A DNA stretch of 64,000 nucleotides from Indioceanicola profundi (GCF_003568845.1 NZ_CP030127.1:589501-653500), one strand, 5' to 3'. Counted from the stretch's first letter, positions 42,907 to 52,026 are shown. The notes: generated from the letters alone by a model not told the origin. Translations and numbers: made by a program.

Positions 42907-43353
42907 ATGGGGCTGAAGCTGAAGTTGAAGCCGTACGAGAAATTCGTCGTCAATGGCGTGGTGATCGAGAACGGCCGCCACCGCAACACAGTGACGCTGG
43001 CCAACCACGCCCAGGTGATGACCGGCCGCAGCATCCTTCAGCCGGAAGAGGCGACAACGCCCGTCAAGCGGGCCTATTACGCCATTCAGGCCATGCTGAT
43101 CGACCCGGCCAACATGACCGGCCATCAGCAGGTCTATGAGCCGCTCATGGCCCAACTCGCCTCCGCCATCCGTGATTCCGAGATGCGATGCCATCTGGCG
43201 GAAGCGCAGGGATTTGTCAGGGACGGGGACCATTACAAGGCGCTGGCCGCTCTGCGGCCGGTCATCGCCTACGAGGCGATGCTGCTGTCCGATGCAGATC
43301 AGCAGGACAGGGATACGGCCAAACCGCCGGCAGAAGCGTCGGCGCGTGCGTAG
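42907..43353 (+). CDS. flbT: Flagellin mRNA regulator FlbT
   Basis: This 148-aa protein binds the flagellin mRNA leader in Caulobacter and promotes its decay until the hook is built. MGLKLKLKPYEKFVVNGVVI, PVKRAYYAIQAMLIDP and HYKALAALRPVIAYE are family hallmarks. It is co-transcribed with flaF. The long foldable flagellin leader is a plausible target. Confidence 0.95.
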   Translation: MGLKLKLKPYEKFVVNGVVIENGRHRNTVTLANHAQVMTGRSILQPEEATTPVKRAYYAIQAMLIDPANMTGHQQVYEPLMAQLASAIRDSEMRCHLAEAQGFVRDGDHYKALAALRPVIAYEAMLLSDADQQDRDTAKPPAEASARA

Positions 43354-43425
43354 GCGCCCACGATCGGGGCGGCAAGGCCGGCTGTGCGGCTCGTCTCTGC
43401 GAGGGTGCCGCGCCAGGAGGGGAGC

Positions 43426-43752
43426 ATGAGCGAACGCAAATCCGTGGAGGGCGTCACCGCCGCAGAACCCGCTGCCCGCCCGCGTGTGGCGGAACGGGTG
43501 GTTACCGAAGCACGCACCCGGGAGGCGCGGGAGGAGCAGGAGCCCGATCCGCCTCCGCCCCCCATCGAGCCGTCCCCCGCCTATCGCCCCTATCGGGTGC
43601 AGCTCGACCCGGAAACAAGCCGCCTTTTCACCGAGGTGCTGGACCCGCGCACGGGCGGCGTGCTGCTGCGGATTCCGCCGGGCTATTCACCGTCGGAATC
43701 CGCGGAACAGACGGAAGAACGGCCCATCGGTGAGCGGGAGGTCAAGCTATGA
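43426..43752 (+). CDS. FlaG-like small protein
   Basis: This 108-aa protein starts with MSERKSVEG behind AGGAGGGG; an upstream GTG at 43384 would add 14 residues. The N-terminal 50 residues are charged and disordered-looking with a Pro run. The C-terminal LDPETSRLFTEVLDPRTGGV and LLRIPPGY resemble the FlaG domain (a beta-hairpin ending in an I-P-P turn). It lies after flbT and overlaps the DUF1217 gene by ATGA. FlaG affects filament length elsewhere; the match is weak. Confidence 0.6.
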   Translation: MSERKSVEGVTAAEPAARPRVAERVVTEARTREAREEQEPDPPPPPIEPSPAYRPYRVQLDPETSRLFTEVLDPRTGGVLLRIPPGYSPSESAEQTEERPIGEREVKL

Positions 43753-44582
43753 TCAGCGGCATATCGGGATATGGCGGTGGGATCGTCACGGGCGGCGGCG
43801 GTTCCTCCCTGGTCCAATTGCGCCTGTTGCAGCGCACGACGGACCGGCAGATGCAGATGCTGGCGGAGCAGCCGCAGGTCAAACGCGATGTGGCCTATTT
43901 CCGCGCCGAAATCGGGAATGTCAAAAGCGCCGAGGACCTCGTGTCCGATAGTCGGCTTCTGCGGTTCGTCGCCACCGCCTTCGGCATGGAGGATCAGGCC
44001 TACGCCAAGGCGTTGCTGAAGAAGGTGATGGAGAGCGATCTGGATGATCCCCGTTCCTTCGCCAACCGGATGTCCGATCCGCGCTTCAAGGAGTTGGCTG
44101 CCGCCTTCAATTTTCCGAAGTACGGCGGTATCAAGGCCGGGCTTCCAGCCTTCCAACAGCAGCTCGTCGACCGCTACATGACGCAGCGGTTCGAGGAGCA
44201 GGCAGGGCAGTCGAACGAAGCCCTGCGGCTAGGGCTGTATTTCCAGCGCAAGGCTGGCCAGATCGAGAACTGGTACAACGTGCTGGCCGATCCCGCCCTG
44301 TCGCAGGTGATGCGGGCGGCGCTAAACCTGCCGGAGGAGATGAGCAAGACCGATGTCGACCGGCAGGTGGACATGTTCAAGGACAAGCTCGACATCAAGA
44401 AGCTTCAGGACCCGGCGGAGGTCGGCAAACTGATCGAGCGGTTCATGGTCATGTCGGATGTGCGGACAGGCGGGCCCGCGGGACCTCAAAGCCCGATTCT
44501 GCAGCTTCTGAATGCGGGTAGCGGTCGGGTGACGCTCGATCCCTCAACCATCCTGGCGGCAAGCCGGCTACGCCGGATCTGA
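43749..44582 (+). CDS. DUF1217-family flagellar protein
   Basis: This 277-aa protein is largely helical. VKRDVAYFRAEIGNVKSAED, LLRFVATAFGMEDQAYAKAL and LDDPRSFANRMSDPRFKELA match the DUF1217 family found in alphaproteobacterial flagellar clusters, whose role is unproven. It is translationally coupled to the FlaG-like gene. Its last 15 bases overlap the end of the convergent kinase gene. Confidence 0.85.
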   Translation: MISGISGYGGGIVTGGGGSSLVQLRLLQRTTDRQMQMLAEQPQVKRDVAYFRAEIGNVKSAEDLVSDSRLLRFVATAFGMEDQAYAKALLKKVMESDLDDPRSFANRMSDPRFKELAAAFNFPKYGGIKAGLPAFQQQLVDRYMTQRFEEQAGQSNEALRLGLYFQRKAGQIENWYNVLADPALSQVMRAALNLPEEMSKTDVDRQVDMFKDKLDIKKLQDPAEVGKLIERFMVMSDVRTGGPAGPQSPILQLLNAGSGRVTLDPSTILAASRLRRI

Positions 44583-46364
44583 CTGGGTTTCCATCGGCCC
44601 CGCGTCCCTTCTGGGGCCTGCGGCGGCCCGTTCCAGGGCCGTCACCAGCGCATCCAGCGTGTAGGGCTTGGACAGCACGGTGAACTCGGTGCCTCCAGCG
44701 ATCTCCTCGCTGTAGCCGGTCATCAGCACGATGGGAAGCTCAGGCCGCCGCCGCCGGGCATCCCGCGCCAGATCCAGGCCGGTTGCCCGCCCGGGCATGA
44801 TCACATCCGACAGCAGCAGGTCGGCCGGAAAGCCTGAAGCAATCATCTGCATCGCCTCGTCCGCAGTCCCGGCGCGCGCGATGCGATAGCCCAGATCCTC
44901 CAGCATCGTGCCCACCAGCGAGCTGACGATGGGATCATCCTCGACCAGCAGGATTCGGCCCTGAGCGCGCCCCAGCTTCCGCTCCTCCACCGGCTGCGGC
45001 ACGTCAGGCTTCTTGTGGGAGCGCGGCAGGTACAGGATGACCGCAGTGCCCTGTCCCGGCATGGTTTCGATCCGCGCTGCACCGCCCGATTGCTGCACGA
45101 AGCCGTAGACCTGGCTCAAGCCCAGGCCGGACCCTTTACCGACCGATTTGGTAGTGAAGAACGGATCGAAGGCGCGGGCCTGCACTTCTGGCGTCATGCC
45201 GGTGCCATCGTCACGCACGGCGATCCGCACGAATTCGCCCGACAGGGCGGGTTCTTCCGGGTCGTCGGATGGCAGCGCGATGTTCCTGGCCTCGATCCGC
45301 AGCAATCCCGCCTTCGGCATCGCATCGCGGGCATTGACGCTGAGATTCAGGATGGCGAGTTCGAATTGCGTCGGGTCCACCTCCACCGTCCAGAGGTCAG
45401 ACGCCAGATCGGGCTCCAGCCGGATATCGGCCCGCAGAGCGCGGGCCAGCAGCTCGGACATTCCCAGCAGTTGGTCCCGCACATCGACCGGCTGCGGCCG
45501 TAGGGCCTGCCGCCGGGCGAAGACCAGGAGCTGCTGCGTCAGTTTTGCGCCCCGCTCGACGGCCTGACGACCGGCGTCCAGGATTTTATGGACCTCCTGG
45601 TTATCCACCCTGCGGCGCACCAGCGACAGACATCCCGACAGGCTCTGCAGCAGGTTGTTGAAGTCATGCGCGACGCCGCCGGTAAGCTGGCCCAGCGCCT
45701 CCATCTTCTGGGTCTGCCGCAACGCCTGCTCCGCCTTTTCCCGCTCCTCGATCTGGAGTTGGAGATTGCGGTTGGCGGCGGCGAGATCCCTGGCCTGGGA
45801 GGCCAGCGTGGCGTTGGCGCGGTTCATGGTGGCCTGCGCGGCCCCCAGCACGACGACCAGCAGCGCCGCCATGACGGCCAGCACCACCACGGCGCCGTAC
45901 CGGACCAGCCGGCGGAAGGCCGGATCGATGGTGCTGCGCAGAAGAACGGCGCCAACCTCCTTGCCGTTCTGGATGACTGGTACGACCACCTTCAGATCGT
46001 TGCCGTTCAGGATCGGTCCGCGCACGCTGCCCGGCTCATCGGGGAGCAGCTCGCCGGACCGGGCGAAGCCGGCGAGCAGCCTGCCATCGGCTCCGTAGAC
46101 GCCGGCCACGCGCAGATCGGGATTGGCGGCCAGGGGATTTACATAGTCCTGCGCGGCAACCTCATCCTCGAATAAAAGCGCGGCCACGACGCTGGCGGCC
46201 AGGATCTGGGCCTGGGTCCCGATTTCCCGGGCCTTCTGGTCCTGGTAGAGACGCTCACCCTGCACCGCGAGCAGGAAGCCGGCCAGGAGCAGGAAAAGCG
46301 CGCTGGCCAGGGCAACAGATGGCAGCAGGCGCCAGCGTCTCGGCGTTCCGCCCATGCTGTCCAT
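44568..46364 (-). CDS. Membrane hybrid histidine kinase (CHASE8-like sensor)
   Basis: This 598-aa kinase has two membrane helices (about 15-35 and 158-180) bracketing a periplasmic domain with AAALLFEDEVAAQDYVNPLA-type residues, as in CHASE8 sensors. It continues with a short coil, HisKA (GQLTGGVAHDFNNLLQSLSG), an ATPase domain (DDGTGMTPEVQ; GSGLGLSQVYGFVQQSGG) and a C-terminal receiver (LLVEDDPIVS; acceptor in LLLSDVIMPG). ATG at 46364 has AGAGGG nearby. It is the last of a TonB receptor-YfiR-kinase unit. No DNA-binding partner is in the unit. Confidence 0.88.
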   Translation of the reverse strand: MDSMGGTPRRWRLLPSVALASALFLLLAGFLLAVQGERLYQDQKAREIGTQAQILAASVVAALLFEDEVAAQDYVNPLAANPDLRVAGVYGADGRLLAGFARSGELLPDEPGSVRGPILNGNDLKVVVPVIQNGKEVGAVLLRSTIDPAFRRLVRYGAVVVLAVMAALLVVVLGAAQATMNRANATLASQARDLAAANRNLQLQIEEREKAEQALRQTQKMEALGQLTGGVAHDFNNLLQSLSGCLSLVRRRVDNQEVHKILDAGRQAVERGAKLTQQLLVFARRQALRPQPVDVRDQLLGMSELLARALRADIRLEPDLASDLWTVEVDPTQFELAILNLSVNARDAMPKAGLLRIEARNIALPSDDPEEPALSGEFVRIAVRDDGTGMTPEVQARAFDPFFTTKSVGKGSGLGLSQVYGFVQQSGGAARIETMPGQGTAVILYLPRSHKKPDVPQPVEERKLGRAQGRILLVEDDPIVSSLVGTMLEDLGYRIARAGTADEAMQMIASGFPADLLLSDVIMPGRATGLDLARDARRRRPELPIVLMTGYSEEIAGGTEFTVLSKPYTLDALVTALERAAAGPRRDAGPMETQSDPA

Positions 46365-46372
46365 GCGCCCTC

Positions 46373-46927
46373 TCAACCCCGTTTCGTGACGGTCAGCGCC
46401 AAGCTCAGCAGCTTGGAGCTGATCGTCAGCCCGTTGCGGGCCGCGGTCCCGCTGTCGATATGGAAGCGGACCCGGTTGTCGCGGATTACGAAATGAACAA
46501 CACCCCGCGCGTCACCGGCGTTGGCCGCATCTGTCACTGTCAGAACGGGCTTGCCGGCGAGTTGGCGCAGCATATCGTGGATCGCATCCTCCCTTTCCGT
46601 CGAAAGATACAGGATGTGGCAATCGGACGCCTCATCCGGGGGAGCCATGCGGCGGATGGTGATGGGTCGCTGTCCAACGGTCTGGGTCTCCGCAATCCGG
46701 TCCAGATGGGCCCCGAATGGATCGGGACCCATGACGCAGACGGCAACCGGATCGTCCGGACCCGGAAAGGATTCCTCCGGCCAAGTGACGAACTCTCCGA
46801 ATTTGGTCAGGAAGGCCGCCTTCACCGGATACTCCAGCGACTCTTCTCTCGTTGCCGCTCCTGCGAAAAGAGGCAACAATCCCATTATCATCAGCAGAAA
46901 CGGTGCGCAGATCCGGCGCACCGTCAA
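46373..46927 (-). CDS. YfiR-family periplasmic protein
   Basis: This 184-aa protein has a Sec signal peptide (hydrophobic about residues 8-24). The DUF4154/YfiR domain shows YPVKAAFLTKFGEFVTWPEE, LDRIAETQTVGQRPITIRRM, CHILYLST and VHFVIRDNRVRFHID. YfiR in Pseudomonas restrains the diguanylate cyclase YfiN; here the neighbouring CHASE8-like kinase may be the partner instead. It overlaps the TonB receptor stop (ATGA). Confidence 0.88.
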   Translation of the reverse strand: MTVRRICAPFLLMIMGLLPLFAGAATREESLEYPVKAAFLTKFGEFVTWPEESFPGPDDPVAVCVMGPDPFGAHLDRIAETQTVGQRPITIRRMAPPDEASDCHILYLSTEREDAIHDMLRQLAGKPVLTVTDAANAGDARGVVHFVIRDNRVRFHIDSGTAARNGLTISSKLLSLALTVTKRG

Positions 46928-48882
46928 AGGCTCCAGCGGGCGCGGAGCTGAACGGTCCGGCCGAAGACCCGCCGGGCCGGATTCTCCGTCATCTCCGTAT
47001 GCCGCTCATTCAGAAGGTTGTCTCCCGCCAACGACAGCTCCAGCGAATCCAGCAGGCGCCAGCCTAGGCGGGCATCGACCAAGGTATAGCCGGGCAGGGC
47101 AGGGGCTGAAAGATCATCTACCGTCCGCACCGCCAGATCCAGTTCCAAGCCGCCGGCCAGGTTCATGCGGGAGCGGACCTGTCCATGCCAGTCCGGATCA
47201 TTTCCTACGGCGGCGAAGTTCGCCCTGTCGTTGCGCCCGCCCTTGAGGCGGAAATCCTTACGCAGGATAGTGGCGCCCGCGCTGAGCCGCCACCAGTCGG
47301 TCAGAAGATACTCGCCCCATACCTCCACGCCCCAGCTTTCCCCTCTGATGCCGTTCGCCAGGGCCAGCGGCAGCGGGGCGGTAGTGACAGGCTCCGTCGT
47401 GCGGATATCGTCATAGACATTGAAGAAGGTCGACACGGATAGGCTGGTGCGATCAAGGGGCCGGCCGCGGTAGCCGGCTTCGAAGGCGATCAGCTTTTCC
47501 GAACCGAAGCTGCCCCGCACCAGTACGCCCGGCGCAACAAGTTCGCGGTCGACACGCGACGGCGTCCGGACCGCACGCGACACCGCCGTCCACAGCAGCG
47601 CCCCTTCCGGCGCCTGCCATGCCAGACGGGCGTTCGGCAGATACTCCCAGCCGGTGAAGCTGCTGCGCTCCAGCTTCAGCCCAAGTGTCAGCGCCAGTTC
47701 CGGCGTCAGCGCCATCTCATCCTGGACGAAGACGTCGCTCAGGTTCAGCCAGCGCTTGCGGGGGTCCAGCACGAAAGCGTTCAGGGTGTTGCGGAAGTCA
47801 TCCCTGATGATGCGATGCCCGCCGCCCCAGACGATCCGATGTCCTTCCCACGGGGCGAAATTGTGCTGAAACTCCGTCGCATAGGTGTCTACCCGCTCCA
47901 CCACGCCGAAATAGTCGCGACGGGAACGGTCCACATAGCCTTGCAGCTCAAGCGCCGCGCCTCCGTTCAGATCACGACGCCATCTTGCCAGAACGTTCTC
48001 CCCCTCCAGTCCCCAGTGGAATGTGGGAAGGCCGGCCACCTCCACTTCCGTCTCGAAGTCGGAAACATCCCCCTGGACCGTGAAGCTGTCGGCGCCGCCG
48101 TCCAGATCGACGCGGAAGCCCCCCTGCAAGCCGTTCCAGTCGTCGCCCAGGTCGATGCCCGCCAGCGGATTCGGGTGTTCCCGCTCGAATCCCTGGACAT
48201 AGAACCGGTAGGCGGCGCGGTCGCCAAGGGTTCCGCCATAGCGGGCGGAGGCTCGGCGATCCTTGGTGCCGAGCGTGATGTTGGCCAGGGCGCCCTGGGT
48301 ATCCAGGGCACGCTTACTGACCACATTGATGACGCCGTTGACGGCATTGCTGCCCCAGAGCGTTCCGCCGGGGCCGCTGACCACCTCGATCCGGTCCAGA
48401 TCGGGGAGGAAGACGTCCTGCGCATCCCAGTAAACGGCGGAATGAAGCAGAGAATAGATGCTGCGCCCGTCGATCAGAACCTGCAGCTTGTTGGCGGTGT
48501 CATAGCCGTTGAAGCCGCGAGCGGAGATGCTGTAGCCCAGTGTCTCAAGCCGGGCGACGTGCAGGTTGGGAGCGAGCCGTAGCGCCTCTGCCAAGTTCAC
48601 GGCGCCTGAGCGCCGGATATCGTGTTGCCGGATGAGGAAGGCTGCTGCCGGTGCATTCTCGACGGATTGGGGCCGGCGGGAAACAGACGTGATTTCCACC
48701 TTGACCAGCTCGTCGATGGACATAAGCGCAAGATCGGCTGGATCAACCGACGCATGTACATTGGACACCCAGACGGTTACTGAAACAGCGACCAGAATAG
48801 AAAGCCGGCTTGTTTTCCAGCGTCGCTTATCGGCAGCAGAGGAACCGGCGGGGATGGGGCTGGGCTGGATGGACATCATCAA
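46924..48882 (-). CDS. TonB-dependent outer-membrane receptor
   Basis: This 652-aa beta-barrel receptor has a signal segment at about residues 28-44. The plug domain (about 55-185) includes SIDELVKVEITSVSRRPQSV, LQVLIDGRSIY and RIEVVSGPGGTLWGSNAVNG. The barrel ends in ...VQLRARWSL, with an aromatic-rich final strand. It sits in a unit with YfiR and a kinase, a recurring arrangement in proteobacteria that suggests sensing rather than bulk uptake. The ligand is unknown. Confidence 0.9.
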   Translation of the reverse strand: MMMSIQPSPIPAGSSAADKRRWKTSRLSILVAVSVTVWVSNVHASVDPADLALMSIDELVKVEITSVSRRPQSVENAPAAAFLIRQHDIRRSGAVNLAEALRLAPNLHVARLETLGYSISARGFNGYDTANKLQVLIDGRSIYSLLHSAVYWDAQDVFLPDLDRIEVVSGPGGTLWGSNAVNGVINVVSKRALDTQGALANITLGTKDRRASARYGGTLGDRAAYRFYVQGFEREHPNPLAGIDLGDDWNGLQGGFRVDLDGGADSFTVQGDVSDFETEVEVAGLPTFHWGLEGENVLARWRRDLNGGAALELQGYVDRSRRDYFGVVERVDTYATEFQHNFAPWEGHRIVWGGGHRIIRDDFRNTLNAFVLDPRKRWLNLSDVFVQDEMALTPELALTLGLKLERSSFTGWEYLPNARLAWQAPEGALLWTAVSRAVRTPSRVDRELVAPGVLVRGSFGSEKLIAFEAGYRGRPLDRTSLSVSTFFNVYDDIRTTEPVTTAPLPLALANGIRGESWGVEVWGEYLLTDWWRLSAGATILRKDFRLKGGRNDRANFAAVGNDPDWHGQVRSRMNLAGGLELDLAVRTVDDLSAPALPGYTLVDARLGWRLLDSLELSLAGDNLLNERHTEMTENPARRVFGRTVQLRARWSL

Positions 48883-49031
48883 TGGATCAGGCAGAATGTG
48901 GCGCAGATCGCCGAAATCGGGAGTAGCACCGCTTCGAATGCCTGCATAGTCGCCAATGCGCCTGTTCCGGTATCTATGCCGTAAGAGCTACGCCCCCATT
49001 TCCCCAGCCAGTCGAACAGGGCATTTACGGC

Positions 49032-50426
49032 TCAACTCGACCCAGGTCTGGGCTGGCCCTTCCGGCCGGACTTGGCCGGTTCTTCCTGTGGCGGAGCTGC
49101 CGGTTCGGGTTCCGAAAGAATATCTGCTAAGGTTGCAAAGCTGTTAGCGGCCGGCGTTGCCTCACTCTTGGGCTGGGCAAGAAATGCGGTGAAGGCCGGC
49201 ATTGCCCGGATCGCGCGGTCCAGTTCCGCATCGCTTCCGGCCCGGTAGGCTCCCAGGCGGATCATCTCCTCCATGGACCCATAGCGGGAGAGGAGGGTGC
49301 GGGCGGCAGATACCGTGGCATTCTCCTCAGCACTGTGGCAGCCGGGCAGTGCGCGGCTGACGCTTTTCAGCACGTCCACCGCAGGGTACCGGCCGCGTTC
49401 CGCGATCTGGCGGGTCAGGACCAGATGGCCGTCCAGAATACCGCGCACAGCGTCCGCCACGGGTTCATCATGGTCGCCGCCTTCCACCAGAACGGTGAAG
49501 AGGCCGGTGATATCGCCTGTGCCCTCGATCCCTGGGCCGGCCCGTTCCAGCAGCCTCGGCAATTCGGCGAATACTGTGGGCGGATAGCCCTTGGTGGTTG
49601 GCGGTTCCCCGGCCGCTAGCCCGATCTCCCGCTGTGCCATGGCGAAGCGGGTGATGCTGTCCATCAGGCACAGAACATCCCGACCCTGGTCCCGGAACCA
49701 CTCCGCGACTGACATCGTCAGGTAGGCCGCCTGTCGGCGGGTCAGAGCGGGCTCATCCCCCGTCGCCACAATCACCACCGACCGGGCAAGGCCTTCCGGT
49801 CCCAGATCGTCCTGAATGAATTCCTGCACTTCGCGTCCGCGCTCCCCGATCAGGCCGATCACATTGACATCGGCGGCGCTGGACCGCGCCAGCATGGAGA
49901 GAAGCGTGGACTTGCCGACGCCCGACCCGGCGAATACGCCAAGCCGCTGCCCGCGACACAGCGGCACGAAGCTGTCCAGCACGCGAATCCCGGTATCCAG
50001 CCGCGTCCCCATCCGGCGGCGCTGGAAGGCATGCGGCGGTCCGGCGCGCAGCGATCGGTTTCCGTCCCCGCGGACCAACGGCCCCTTGCCATCGACCGGG
50101 CGTCCGAAAGCGTCCACGACGCGGCCCAACCAGCCCTCCCCCGGTCGGACCACGGTTTCCGTCGCGGCTTCGACCCTGCATCCCAGCCCCAGTCCGTCGA
50201 CAGGGCCGAAGGGCAACAGCACGGCCCGGTCTCCCCGGAAGCCGACGACTTCGCACGGGGTCGACCGTCCGTTGCGGGCGATCGCCCGGCAGGCATCGCC
50301 CACCGAAAGTCGGCGTTCCAGCCCCTCCACCTCCACCGTCATGCCGGTGCAGGCGGCGACTTGGCCGTGGAAGCTGAAACGGGGCAACTGCTCAATGTCG
50401 GCCAGCAGGCCGGCGAGGATGGACAT
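49032..50426 (-). CDS. fliI: Flagellum-specific ATPase FliI
   Basis: This 464-aa type III export ATPase has Walker A GSGVGKST at residues 167-174, LCLMDSITRFAMAQREIGLA around the Walker B region, and GDITGLFTVLVEGGDHDEPV plus DGHLVLTRQIAERGRYPAVD typical of FliI. The last 45 residues form a Glu/Pro-rich tail (SEPEPAAPPQEEP) not usual in the family. It is monocistronic here. fliH and fliJ are not adjacent. It is divergent from flgB. Confidence 0.96.
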   Translation of the reverse strand: MSILAGLLADIEQLPRFSFHGQVAACTGMTVEVEGLERRLSVGDACRAIARNGRSTPCEVVGFRGDRAVLLPFGPVDGLGLGCRVEAATETVVRPGEGWLGRVVDAFGRPVDGKGPLVRGDGNRSLRAGPPHAFQRRRMGTRLDTGIRVLDSFVPLCRGQRLGVFAGSGVGKSTLLSMLARSSAADVNVIGLIGERGREVQEFIQDDLGPEGLARSVVIVATGDEPALTRRQAAYLTMSVAEWFRDQGRDVLCLMDSITRFAMAQREIGLAAGEPPTTKGYPPTVFAELPRLLERAGPGIEGTGDITGLFTVLVEGGDHDEPVADAVRGILDGHLVLTRQIAERGRYPAVDVLKSVSRALPGCHSAEENATVSAARTLLSRYGSMEEMIRLGAYRAGSDAELDRAIRAMPAFTAFLAQPKSEATPAANSFATLADILSEPEPAAPPQEEPAKSGRKGQPRPGSS

Positions 50427-50475
50427 GGGACAGGGTCCTCGGACGCGGTTTCCATCCCATCCTGTCCGGCAGCGT

Positions 50476-50490
50476 TTAAAGGGGCTTAAA
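50476..50490 (-). promoter_or_regulatory. CtrA-like box toward fliI
   Basis: On the minus strand TTTA-AGCCCCT-TTAAACG, 50 bases before the fliI ATG. It has the TTTA-N7-TTAA form seen at flagellin and flaF. Confidence 0.45.
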
Positions 50491-50515
50491 GCGGTAGACC
50501 ACCGGCGGCGCTGAC

Positions 50516-50573
50516 TTAAACACCGCTTTTACCGGGGCGTGAAAGCATCGGCCCGGGTTTTCAAACAGGAAAC
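50516..50573 (+). promoter_or_regulatory. flgB promoter region: TTAA box and variant dyad
   Basis: TTAA-ACACCGC-TTTTACC (50516-50533) is followed by AAGCATCGG and then GTTTTC-AAACA-GGAAAC (50557-50573), a 17-base variant of the GTTTCC dyad, 13 bases before the flgB ATG. Confidence 0.5.
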
Positions 50574-50585
50574 AGGACTTCGGCC

Positions 50586-50987
50586 ATGGATCTGTCCTCA
50601 ATCGGCCTGTTTCATCTCGCCGGCCGGCGCATGGAATATCTGGGCGCACGGCATCAGGTGATCGCACAGAACGTGGCCAATGCCGATACGCCCGGTTTCC
50701 GCGCCCGCGATCTGAAGGCCTTCGACTTTCAGGCCGCCGTGCGCCACGCCGCTGGAAACATATCCCCCGTTCAGACCAGTCCAATGCATCTGACCGGCAC
50801 CCGTGCGCCGCAGCCGTTCCGGGAGGATCGCCGGGTTCCGACCTATGAGACAGCGCCTGCGGGCAACGGCGTGGTGCTGGAAGAGCAGATGATGAAAGCG
50901 GCGGAGGTGCGACAGGCCTACGACCTCGCCACAGGAATCTTCCAGAAGCATGTCGGGATGCTCCGCCAGGCCTGGACCACCCGCTGA
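50586..50987 (+). CDS. flgB: Flagellar proximal rod protein FlgB
   Basis: This 133-aa rod subunit has AGRRMEYLGARHQVIAQNVA followed by NADTPGFRARDLKAFDFQ, the rod motif. The C-terminus is LEEQMMKAAEVRQAYDLATG. It opens the flgB-flgC-fliE-fliQ-transglycosylase unit. Confidence 0.96.
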   Translation: MDLSSIGLFHLAGRRMEYLGARHQVIAQNVANADTPGFRARDLKAFDFQAAVRHAAGNISPVQTSPMHLTGTRAPQPFREDRRVPTYETAPAGNGVVLEEQMMKAAEVRQAYDLATGIFQKHVGMLRQAWTTR

Positions 50988-51006
50988 TACCGAAGGAGAC
51001 GATCCC

Positions 51007-51426
51007 ATGACCTTCGATCCGCTTTCCGCCTCCTTCGGGATCGCAGCCACCGGCATGAAGGCGCAGGCCACGCGCCTGCGCGTCGTGGCCGAGAATCTGG
51101 CCAATGCCAACTCCACCGCAGAGATGCCGGGAGGCGATCCATATCGGCGCAAGACCGTGGTGTTCGCCAGCGTCCTGGACAAGGCGCTGGGCGCGAACGC
51201 AGTGGAGGTGAAGCGGATCGGCCGGGACACCGGCGCCTTCACTCTGCGGCACGATCCCAGCCATCCGGCTGCCAACGCCGAGGGTTATGTGAAGCTGCCC
51301 AACGTCAATGCGCTCACCGAGATGATGGACATGCGGGAGGCCGGCCGCTCCTACGAGGCGAACCTTAACCTGCTGCAGCAGGCGCGCGGCATGGTCGGCC
51401 GCACCATTGATATGCTGCGTAGCTGA
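51007..51426 (+). CDS. flgC: Flagellar proximal rod protein FlgC
   Basis: This 139-aa rod subunit has ASFGIAATGMKAQATRLRVV, then AENLANANSTAEMPGGDPYR. The C-terminus NVNALTEMMDMREAGRSYEA is diagnostic. The start at 51007 follows GAAGGAGA; the frame extends 19 codons upstream without support. Confidence 0.97.
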   Translation: MTFDPLSASFGIAATGMKAQATRLRVVAENLANANSTAEMPGGDPYRRKTVVFASVLDKALGANAVEVKRIGRDTGAFTLRHDPSHPAANAEGYVKLPNVNALTEMMDMREAGRSYEANLNLLQQARGMVGRTIDMLRS

Positions 51427-51437
51427 GGGGAACAGCG

Positions 51438-51749
51438 ATGTTGGTGGTTCCAGCCCAGGGCGTCGCGCAGGCCTATGCTGCCGGCAAGCTGTCCGGCATC
51501 CAGGCGGCCAGCACCGTCGCGGCGCCCAAACGCGGCGACTTTTCCCGCTATGTTGAGAACGCTGTTCGCACGGCTCTCAACACAGTGCGGCAGGGAGAGC
51601 ATACGGCGGCGGCCGGCATGCAGGGGAAGGCCAGTGCACAGGAGGTGGTCCAGGCCGTGATGTCGGCGGAAATGACGGTTCAGTCCGTCGTTGCCGTGCG
51701 CGACAAGCTGGTCAGCGCTTATCTAGACATCATGCGCATGCCGATCTGA
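51438..51749 (+). CDS. fliE: Flagellar hook-basal body adaptor FliE
   Basis: This 103-aa protein joins the MS-ring to the rod. The C-terminal half is clear: GKASAQEVVQAVMSAEMTVQ, then SVVAVRDKLVSAYLDIMRMP. It begins 11 bases after flgC and is followed 13 bases later by fliQ. Its MS-ring partner FliF is not encoded in the window. Confidence 0.94.
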   Translation: MLVVPAQGVAQAYAAGKLSGIQAASTVAAPKRGDFSRYVENAVRTALNTVRQGEHTAAAGMQGKASAQEVVQAVMSAEMTVQSVVAVRDKLVSAYLDIMRMPI

Positions 51750-51762
51750 GAGGGAGGACGGC

Positions 51763-52026
51763 TTGAACGAGGCCGATGTGCTCGAGCTTCTCCGATCCGG
51801 GATCTGGACCGCGGTCTGGGCGGCCGCCCCTCCCTTGGCTGTGGCGCTTTTCGTCGGGCTTGGCATTTCCCTGCTGCAGGCGCTGACCCAGGTGCAGGAG
51901 GCGACACTGAGCTTCGTGCCGAAGATCGTGGCCATTCTGGCCTGCACCGTTCTGGCGCTTCCTTTCATGTTCGCTGTGCTGTCCACCTATACGGAGCAGG
52001 TGGTGGCGCGCATCGCAGGACCCTGA
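51763..52026 (+). CDS. fliQ: Flagellar export gate protein FliQ
   Basis: This 87-aa protein with two membrane helices (TAVWAAAPPLAVALFVGLGI; IVAILACTVLALPFMFAVLS) forms part of the export gate. ISLLQALTQVQEATLSFVPK is the FliQ hallmark. It uses a TTG start with GGAGG six bases before it. Its gate partner fliP is absent from the window. Confidence 0.95.
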   Translation: MNEADVLELLRSGIWTAVWAAAPPLAVALFVGLGISLLQALTQVQEATLSFVPKIVAILACTVLALPFMFAVLSTYTEQVVARIAGP

